A stretch of 64,000 bases of DNA from the NCBI GenBank assembly GCA_039707655.1, contig CM077665.1, forward strand, positions 293,946,205 through 294,010,204. Direction: 5' to 3'. Under the pieces are notes generated by a model. That model saw only the letters and a program-made list of their open reading frames with translations. It searched no databases and was not told where the DNA came from. Source of the DNA: Elymus sibiricus. Taxonomy: Eukaryota > Streptophyta > Magnoliopsida > Poales > Poaceae. Each line of letters begins with the position of its first letter. Within the stretch, counting starts at the first letter, position 1. Made by a program: the position numbers and the translations under genes. Below, piece by piece: positions 57,431 through 64,000 of the stretch.

Positions 57431-59208
57431 GAGGAGGCCACCAACAACACCGCTGAGTATGAGGGGCTCCTTGTCGGACTCAGAATCACGGTGGAGTTGG
57501 GAATCAAGAAACTGATCATCCAAGGAGACTCTCAACTCATGGTGAAACAAGCCAACAAAGATTATCAGAGTCTGTTGATGGAAGCATATGTGGAAGAGGT
57601 GAGGAAGCTAGAGGAGCGCTTTGATGGATTGCAAGCAGAGCATGTACCACGAGTAGAAAACAGCATCATTGATCATCTATCAAAGTGCGCAGCGCAGAAG
57701 CTCCCTGTGGAACCAGGAACTTTTGTCCTCCACCTCACTCAGCCATCAGTATCCCCATCAATAATGACCAGAAAAAGGAGAAAGCTGAACTCCGGCAAGC
57801 ATTTCCCGGCAGAGCTTCCTGAAGCCGCTGGTAGAGAGACTGCCGGGGATAGTCTCGTTTCGGTTGGTGAGCAGCTCCCTCCTGCAGAACCACGGGTTCT
57901 TGCTGTCGAGGTAAGCGCTCCCACGAACGTGGAGACGCCTTTAGTCCTCGTTGTCAAGCCACAGGCTCCAACCTGGGCACAGCCTATAGTCCACTTCCTT
58001 CAAACAGGAGAACTTCCGGAAGAGCAAGAAGAAGCCGAAAAAGTAGCCCGTCAGTCAAGTATGTACCAGTTTTTCGATGACACTCTATACAGAAAAAGAC
58101 CAAACGGTGTGAAATTGGGGTGCATTTGCCGGGAAGATGGATTGAAGCTGTTGGCAGAGATTCACGGAGGCATGTGTGGGTCTCACATTGGATCAAGGGC
58201 CCTTGCCGGAAAAGCCTTCCTGCAGGGTTTCTATTGGCCCACTGCCCTCCAGGATGCAACTGAGCTAGTCACCAAATGTGAGGCATGCCAGTTCCATTCC
58301 AAGAACATCCATCAACCAGTGCAAGCTCTCCAGACGATCCCTTTATCTTGGCCATTCTCGGTCTGGGGGCTCGATATTTTGGGCCCCTTTCCCCGCGTAG
58401 TCGGGGGCTTTGAATTCTTGTTCGTAGCAATCGACAAGTTTACAAAGTGGCTTGATGTGGAACCAGTGAGAAAGGTGACTGCGCAGTCAGCTGTCAAGTT
58501 CCTGAAAGGACTAGTGTGCCGTTTTGGAGTGCCCAACAGGGTGATCACCGATAATGGCACCTAGTTCACGAGCCGCACCTTTATGCAATACATCCAAAGC
58601 CTTGGAAGCAAGGTCTCCTTTGCCTCTGTTGTCCACCCGAGAAGCAACGGGCAAGTCGAGAGGATGAATGCTGAAGTGTTGTGAGGGCTCAAGACAAGAA
58701 CTTCTGATAGACTGCGAAGAAGCGGCAAGTGCTGGATAGATGAGCTGCCGGTGGTTCTTTGGTCCCTTAGAACGACACCAAATCGAGCTATCGGCCAGAC
58801 GCCCTTCTCCCTAGTGTATGGGTCGGAAGCAGTTCTCCCCACGGAACTCATATGACGTCACCTCGAGTACTTGCCTACGATGAAGTAGAGCAAGAGAAGC
58901 TACGGCATGACGATGCCATGCTCCTCGAGGAAGATCGTCTCTGGGCCGCTGTGCGTGCTACACGCTACCAGTAAGCCCTGCGCCGCTATCATAGCCGCAG
59001 GGTCCACACCCGGATCCTTGAGGAAGGAGACCTTGTCCTCAGGCGCGTTCAGTCCGCCAAGGGTACCAACAAGTTGACGTCGAAGTGGGAAGGCCCTTAC
59101 CGGGTAGCATGAGTCACCAGACCTCGCGCAGTCCATCTGGAGACCGAAGATGCCATCAAAATGCTTAACTCATGGAATATTGAGCATCTTCGTAAGTTCT
59201 ACCCGTAA
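57416..59208 (+). pseudogene. RNase H and integrase of element F
   Basis: The frame opens within the deletion junction. The RNase H-like domain has NTAEYEGLLVGLRI and LIIQGDSQLMVKQ, the second, archaeal-type RNase H typical of Tat elements. After a variable linker the integrase zinc region shows HGGMCGSH and KCEACQ. The core has VWGLDILGPFPR, ITDNGT and NGQVERMN. TAG at 58562-58564 falls just after ITDNGT, further stops follow near 58682 and 58852, and the last TAA is at 59206-59208 after HLRKFYP. Catalytic Asp, Asp and Glu are recognisable but the product would be truncated. The integrase would join DNA copies to the genome. Confidence 0.85.
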
Positions 59209-60234
59209 GGCGCGGCTGCCGGGCTCAGTCCCCGGCAACCACCTTTTGTACAAGCCTTGCCGCAGTTGCATGTAACCCTTTGTACAAAGCCAGGCATAGA
59301 CCCTGTGCATGCAATAATAAAGCTAGGCATTGCATCATATCATCAAACTGCATGTTTACTATGCATTTTTATGTTGCAATGTTATCGCTTTTAAGTTTTA
59401 GAAATTTACTAGAGTACTTGATGAGCCTGTGGTCCTTGTCACTATATTCTCTCTTCCCAGAGGACAGAGGCCTCTTGCCCTACAGGTTTGACCGTCAGGA
59501 AAACAAGGGGGAAGGGCGGAGAAACAAGGACGGTGGCCCGTCATACTCCAGAAAGGGATACTGCCTGGAAAGATAAGTCTAATCACTTATTCCAATCTCG
59601 GTACCATTTGCTCCCTTAAGGAAACCCTTGCTACCCTCTTTGACTATGAACCGTGGAATCCTTGACACAATGGAAACCCTTGTCGGGATGAGCCGTTTCC
59701 CAGCTCCTGTCGCTTATCAGCTCTGGGGAGCCGCGCCGATACCGACAATGAGCCTTGCCGGGGAATGATACCAGCTTGCTGCCGGGGGCTCGCTCCCCCT
59801 TGGTGCTCGCGGTATGTACTAACCCGGCAAAATAGTTCCATGCGGCAAGGACAAACATGCTGACGCAGTACAAACAAGAGGAGAAAGGGATAGTACTTAA
59901 GGAAAAGAAATAGCATTCTTACATTCATTTTCGGTGCAAAATGGATAGAGATACATTAGAGGATGCTCCTTAAATAGCTTTTTATTTGACTTTCTCCCCT
60001 AGGAGCAAGCTACAAAAAGAACAAAGGACGAAAGGAGGGCCTAAGCAGAAGCCCATCCTAACCCCGTTAGGACCGGCAGGGCACGGCTCGACAGAACCAC
60101 CGGCAGGGAAGACGAAGCCGAAGTCCCCGAGCCTGCCAAGGCCCAACTGGGGGAGGAGACGGCGCCCAAGTCAAGAACCCCCGGCAAATCGCTCTATCGG
60201 GGGGGCTCGCTGACGGTGACGGTGCGACCGGCAG
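59209..60234 (+). other. Spacer between pol and the antisense ORF of element F
   Basis: About 1 kb without a credible coding region. AATAAAGC near 59317 could serve as a polyadenylation signal for pol. The words TGCCGGGG and CCCGGCAA recur. Relative to the antisense ORF this is its downstream region. Confidence 0.5.
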
Positions 60235-60909
60235 TCAGCTAGAGTCCAGGTCGTCATACTCCGACTTGACGGCCTGGGGCTCGCTGTCGCCGTCTTCACC
60301 GACATTGTCCTCCTCGTCACTGTCGCTCGAGGAGGAGCTTTCATCGTCGCTCGAGCTCTCTTCGCAGCAGCCAAGACGAGTGCCCGAACGCCCATAGATC
60401 TTGATAAAGAGCGTGTCGGCCTCAACCAACTTGAAGCGGAGGACGTACCCACTCGTGAAGTTATGGGCCCATGCAAAGGTTTTCCACCCACGCCTGAGGA
60501 ACATGACGCGGGGCACCGGAAACTCGATGTCAACCTGCACGGCGCCATTACAGCAGCCGTGCACACGCAACCACATTGCATGCGGTTTGCTGGCCTCCAC
60601 CACCCTGGCGAAAGGGCGAGGGAGTCGCAAACAGCTACGGGGAGGGCTACGCGGCCTGACGACGAACTCCAGCGCCGTACCTTCAGTATGTCCCATCGCT
60701 GGGGGAGGAACCGCCGACGGAGGAGGGTCGGGTGCGACACTCCGCCTCCCCCGGCCGCGAGCCCCGCTCCGGCCCCGACCTCTTCCAGCGCCCCCACCGC
60801 GCGTGCTGGGACCACCTCCCACCTCCACGGCTGAAGCAGCGGCATGATCCAGAGGGGAGACTCTCGTCACCGCGGCGGAAGCTGGAAGTCGTCTTCGCCC
60901 CCTTGTCAT
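60235..60909 (-). CDS. Antisense B3-like acidic-tailed protein of element F (224 aa)
   Basis: I chose the ATG at 60909 (ATCACCATGAC context); the frame stays open upstream to about 60930. Residues 35-57 are Arg/Gly-rich (GRGRGRSGARGRGRR), residues 60-71 proline-rich. Residues 98-173 resemble a plant B3 DNA-binding fold (FARVVEASKPHAMWLRV, then FLRRGWKTFAWAH and GYVLRFKLVEADTLFIKIYG). Residues 182-210 are a Ser/Asp/Glu run. It is opposite in strand to gag-pol and lies between pol and the 3' LTR, where Tat-lineage elements are known to carry additional antisense ORFs. A TATA box lies about 105 bases upstream. The frame is intact although gag and pol are broken. The B3 assignment is by motif only. 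Function is unknown; a DNA- or chromatin-binding role is inference. Confidence 0.6.
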   Translation of the reverse strand: MTRGRRRLPASAAVTRVSPLDHAAASAVEVGGGPSTRGGGAGRGRGRSGARGRGRRSVAPDPPPSAVPPPAMGHTEGTALEFVVRPRSPPRSCLRLPRPFARVVEASKPHAMWLRVHGCCNGAVQVDIEFPVPRVMFLRRGWKTFAWAHNFTSGYVLRFKLVEADTLFIKIYGRSGTRLGCCEESSSDDESSSSSDSDEEDNVGEDGDSEPQAVKSEYDDLDSS

Positions 60910-61340
60910 GGTGATGACAGGTGCGTCCAAGGACGGAGAAAAAGGGCAAGCTATGTGAACCTGAGATTGAGGAGGAGAAGGGAATGGATGAGTATCGCCC
61001 GCTGTGGCCCCCTATTTATAGGGAAGGGCACGGGGGCTGCCTCTCCTCCGTCCAAGACGGCCGCCCATCTCCACCAATCCCACTACCCACGATCACGGGC
61101 GAACAAGTAACCGCCCCATTGCTCCAATCCCAGGCGCTGTAGTTTCTGCCACTCCCACGCCTTTGACCCATGCGCACCCACCGCAAACTCCCCGCAATGC
61201 ATGCGGTGCGCATGGCGGAAACGGCCTGAGGTAGTAGTAAGTGTTGGCTTGAAAGTCGACAGTTACTCCCTCACATTGCGCGCCTGTGCATAAATTTTGG
61301 GTCTGACTCAACAGCGCTGGGTGAGCGAGTTTGGGCCAGA
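60910..61340 (-). other. Upstream region of the antisense ORF
   Basis: It contains the minus-strand TATA box and GC-rich sequence with short ORFs of no recognised product. For the sense strand it is the untranslated stretch before the polypurine tract. Confidence 0.45.
61013..61020 (-). promoter_or_regulatory. TATA box for the antisense ORF
   Basis: TATAAATA on the minus strand in the setting CCCTATAAATAGGGG, about 105 bases before the ATG at 60909. This gives a normal plant 5' leader of roughly 70 bases. Confidence 0.55.
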
Positions 61341-61352
61341 CCCGGGGGCTCC
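61341..61352 (+). other. Polypurine-tract region of element F
   Basis: CCCGGGGGCTCC directly precedes the 3' LTR. It is only G-rich in its centre, as in many Tat-lineage elements. Confidence 0.55.
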
Positions 61353-62250
61353 TGTCGGTGCACTAGGACTAGGGTACCTAGTGCCCTTGACTTATGCACA
61401 GGCAGTAGTAGCAGAACCCATCAACATGCATACAGTCATGACCAAGACTCCGGCAAAAGCAACCTGCGCTGGCTAAGCAACACCGGCAAGGTCGATGCAA
61501 TGGCCCAGGATGGGCCCGAACCGCGCCAGTCACCTCCCCGGTGCCTGCCGGGGATGAAGGCGCGCACATCTTCAGGAAGACCCGGCAAGCCGTCCCCCGG
61601 CAGGCGCGAGCCGATCGGCCACCGCTCCACCGCATCGCAACGCCAGTCATTTGTCGATGCGGTGTCGAGCCCTCAAGTGGCTAAGTGGCTCTCGCTAAGT
61701 ACGTGGTGGCGCGCTGGAAGGCAGATTATGCCCATTTGACACCCGTCCAGAGGCGTGTCAAGATACTAAGCAATAGTTAGCCCAAGCAGTGGTAGAAGCT
61801 TGCCGGGGATGCACCCTCGCGCGTCACCTAGGCTAGCATTTATGGCATTTTGTCTTAAGTGCCAAAGTGAGGTATGATAGCACTGTTAGCAATCTAATCA
61901 CTAGGTAATGTATGTTTTGCCACTGTGGTTGCCCCTTGAGCTATAAAAGGAGGCCCAAGGCAACCTAGCTAAAGATTCAGGCCTTTGGACACTTGTACTC
62001 GCGTAGTAGCTCTCCCGAAGGCAACCTTGCTGGGTTTGAGCTCTGCGTGTGCTTCGTGTTCCCCCGATCAATCCACCAAAGCAGCAGTAGGGTTTTACGC
62101 TTCTCAGCGGCCCGAACCTGGGTAAAACACTAGTGTCTCATCGTCGTCCTGTCTCACCACCTCTGCTCTTTGTGCAACGTGACCTCACCCCCGTCGAACC
62201 ACAAAGGGGCTAATGGCCCCATAGGTGATCGTGTGCATCGTGACCCGACA
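61353..62250 (+). repeat. 3' LTR of element F (898 bp)
   Basis: TGTCGGTGCACTAGG to GTGACCCGACA, with TATAAAAG at 61942-61949. It is uninterrupted and shows the pre-insertion site of copia G (CACTGTGGTTGCCCC near 61923). Confidence 0.94.
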
Positions 62251-62255
62251 ACACT

Positions 62256-63146
62256 CGTCATCTTCCTGTGGGCAAATGTCGATGTGTTTTCCTGGCAACC
62301 ATCTGACATCTCCGGTGTTCTCAGGGAGGTGACTGAGCACCACCTTGTCGTTTGTCCCCACATGTGTCCCGTCAAGCTGAAGGTCCGAAAACAAGCCCTG
62401 GAGCGGCAAGAGTTTATTGTCAAAGATATCAAGAAACTAGAAGCAGCAGGTCTGATCAGAGGCGTGATCCACCCAACTTGGCTGGAGAATCCTGTGGTAG
62501 TTCACAAGGCAAATGGGAAGTGGAGACTTTGTATCGACTTCACTGACGTCAATAAGGCTTGCCCGAAGGACCATTCCCCTTGCCGCGCATTGATTAGATA
62601 GTGGACTCGACCGCTAGCTACGATCTCTTGTCTTTCCTTGACGCCTACTCTGGTTACCACCAAATCTTCATGGTTGAGGAAGACGAAGAGAAAACGGTGC
62701 TCATTACCCCTTGTGGCGCATACTATTTTAGACGAATGTCGTTCGGGTTCAAGAGCGTCGGTTCAACATTCGCAAGAGCAGTTCAGATTGGTTTGGGGCC
62801 ACAACTACACACGAATGTGGAAGCCTACATGGATGATGTAGTAGTCAAGACCAAGAACAACGACACGCTGATCCAAGACCAAGAAGAAACTTTTCCAAAC
62901 ATGCGCAAGATCAATTTGAAGATCAACCTTGAGAAGTGCGTGTTTGGAGTACCCTCCGGCAAGCTCCTCGAGCTCTTTGTGTCACAGCGCGAGATCGAAT
63001 CCAACCCCGCCAAGATCGAGGCAATTGAACAGCTGGAGGCACCGAAGCGCATCAAGGACGTGTGCCGTCTGGCGGGCTGCATCGCCGCCCTCAGCAGGTT
63101 CATTTCCAATCTGCAGAGCGCGCCCTTCCGTTTTTCAAGATCCTGA
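62256..63146 (+). pseudogene. Reverse transcriptase of element E, frameshifted
   Basis: It resumes E's pol after element F. The RT-leading segment ANVDVFSWQPSDI is followed by the first RT blocks (KLEAAGLIRGVIHPTW, KWRLCIDFTDVNKACPKD). A frameshift and stop near 62580-62600 follow, then in a new frame the palm blocks (YDLLSFLDAYSGYHQI, SFGFKSVGSTFARAVQ) and the catalytic AYMDDVVVKT at about 62822-62850. The frame continues to the thumb/connection (CRLAGCIAALSRFIS) and a stop at 63144-63146. The catalytic residues are kept, but the gene cannot give one product. Confidence 0.88.
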
Positions 63147-63560
63147 AGAAGTCCAGCCCAATGACGTGGACCCCGGAAGCAGAGGCAGCGCTGCAAGATT
63201 TCAAGAGATATCTATCCTCGACGCCAGTCTTAGTCGCACCTACACCAGAGGAGTCGTTGTTGCTATACTTGGCGGCAACGAACCAAGTGGTTAGTGCGGC
63301 ACTGGTGGTGGAAAGGGAAGCTAAAGGGGATGAGGCGGAAACCCCCGATCCTGCAACCAGCAAGCCAGAGCCAGCCCCGGCAAGTCGAAGAGCTGATGGT
63401 GCAAACATGACACAAGGGGCAGAGCAGCAAACTGTGCAAAGGTAGAAAGTGGTGCAACGGCCAGTGTATTTTGTCAGCTCTATCCTACAGGGGGCTAGAT
63501 CAAGATACTCTGGGATGCAGAAAATGCTTTTCGGCATTACCGGGAGCATGCTCTATTCCA
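63147..63560 (+). pseudogene. RNase H start of element E pol
   Basis: In a shifted frame: WTPEAEAALQDFKRYLSS, then PVLVAPTPEESLLLYLA, ending at TAG 63443-63445. VQRPVYFVSSILQGA follows. This is the RT-linked RNase H of gypsy elements, cut off before its later motifs. The sequence then jumps to integrase, so the rest of RNase H, the archaeal-type RNase H and the integrase zinc finger are mostly missing. Confidence 0.75.
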
Positions 63561-64000
63561 GTGGTACAATGTGTGAAGCATGCCAGTACCACACCAAGCA
63601 AACACATCAACCAGCACAAGCCCTTCAAACCATACCGCTCTCCTGGCCCTTCTTGGTCTGGGGGCTCGACATTGTCGGACCCCTCCCCCGTGCTACCGGG
63701 GGCTTTGAGTTCTTGTTCATTGCAATCAACAAGTTCACGAAGTGGACTGAGGTGGAGCCAGTGAGAAAGGTAATGGTGCAAGCGGCTGTCAAGTTTCTCA
63801 GAGGAATAGTTTTTCGTTTCGGTGTCCCTAACATGATCATCACCGATAACGGCACACAGTTCACCAGCCGCAGCTTCATGCAATATTGTCAAGACATTGG
63901 CACCAAGGTATGCTTTGCATCAGTTTCTCACCCCAGGAGCAACGAGCAAGTAGAAAGGGCAAATACTGAAGTGTTGCGGGGCCTCAAGACAAGAACTTTT
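63561..64000 (+). pseudogene. Integrase core of element E, runs off the window
   Basis: It opens in the zinc region (CEACQYHTKQTHQPAQA). The core has VWGLDIVGPLPRATGG, FTKWTEVEPVRKV, ITDNGTQFTSRSF and HPRSNEQVERAN, and the catalytic Asp, Asp and Glu are present. No stop occurs in this frame up to the window edge. Close similarity to element F's integrase supports a shared lineage. Confidence 0.85.

Larger units (their letters stand above)
45884..62250 (+). mobile_element. Ty3/gypsy Tat-lineage element F, internally deleted, with copia G in its 5' LTR
   Basis: The TSD is GCACT (45879-45883) against ACACT (62251-62255), one base changed. The LTRs are 45884-46462 plus 55461-55779, and 61353-62250, each 898 bp without the insertion. 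Order: LTR, PBS, gag (55869-57430), directly RNase H and integrase (57416-59208), spacer, antisense B3-like ORF (60235-60909), polypurine tract, LTR. Protease and RT are missing. Its own length is 7369 bp. I counted about 17 LTR differences in the first 225 bp, so it is clearly older than G. Confidence 0.92.
33328..64000 (+). mobile_element. Ty3/gypsy Tat-lineage element E, containing D and F; runs off right edge
   Basis: E has its LTR at 33328-34164, PBS region and leader, broken gag (34251-34997 continuing 44061-44892), protease region (to 45883), RT (from 62256) and an integrase piece (to the window end). Elements D and F interrupt it. At the F site the pol reading resumes across the insertion, confirming that the two halves belong together. 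The Gag type and the related element F place it in the Tat (non-chromovirus) lineage. Its TSD would be GAGAT (33323-33327) but the right end is outside. Confidence 0.82.

Noticed and set aside
60401..60914. Plus-strand ORFs opposite the B3-like gene
   Set aside because: They are the complement of the antisense ORF; only the minus frame gives a coherent domain order.
1..64000. tRNA, rRNA or ordinary host genes
   Set aside because: I found no cloverleaf or rRNA-like sequence, and no spliced host gene supported by recognisable domains. tRNA-like words are primer-binding sites of the retroelements.

Overview
This window is repeat DNA from a large cereal genome. The families resemble those of the wheat/barley tribe (Triticeae): BARE/Angela-like and SIRE/Maximus-like copia elements, Sabrina/WHAM/Fatima-type gypsy elements, Tat-lineage gypsy elements, a CACTA DNA transposon and a Stowaway MITE. 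I found no intact ordinary host gene, rRNA, tRNA or CRISPR array. Nearly all of the 64 kb resolves into elements nested inside one another. Most boundaries are fixed by target-site duplications (TSDs) that I read directly from the sequence.

Left stack (1-30.3 kb). Gypsy element A runs on the minus strand: its 5' LTR is at 9001-10093, with a PBS, a leader and a gag-like start at 260. It continues off the left edge. A 7.15-kb CACTA transposon (1816-8966, TSD AAG) sits in A's leader. A is inserted in unclassified segment C. C was also split by gypsy element B (12174-29716, TSD GGGCA). B's 3' LTR carries a Stowaway MITE (23871-24030, TSD TA) and gypsy element S (12557-23254, TSD TGGGT). S's 5' LTR in turn holds a 2.7-kb solo LTR (20417-23129, TSD ACTAT).

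Middle (30.3-33.3 kb). These are partial pieces: the 3' end and LTR of gypsy K, a short fragment J with a BARE-type LTR terminus, an unassigned segment L, and a plus-strand gypsy LTR, H.

Right stack (33.3-64 kb). Tat-lineage gypsy element E (plus strand) is inserted in H and runs off the right edge. Its gag is split by gypsy D (34998-44055, TSD ACGGA), which contains a truncated BARE/Angela-like copia M. Its protease-RT junction is split by Tat element F (45884-62250, TSD GCACT/ACACT). F's 5' LTR is split by a nearly intact copia G (46463-55455, TSD GGTTG). Sampled by eye, LTR divergence agrees with this order: G is lowest (2-3%), D about 4%, and F, S and B about 7%.

Coding content is retroelement protein with clear decay. 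G keeps gag-protease-integrase-RT-RNase H with one frameshift and two stops. F has lost protease and RT, and E has lost the stretch between its RNase H and integrase. S, B and D carry only gag-like ORFs and look non-autonomous. The CACTA keeps four well-spliced exons of a TnpA-like gene but no recognisable TnpD transposase. The most unusual item is an antisense ORF in F (60235-60909) with its own TATA box. It encodes an RG-rich, B3-like, acidic-tailed protein. Other notable signals are CGGT-N3-ACCG palindrome arrays in two unrelated copia LTRs and a hairpin conserved at the same distance from the gag stop in elements S and B.
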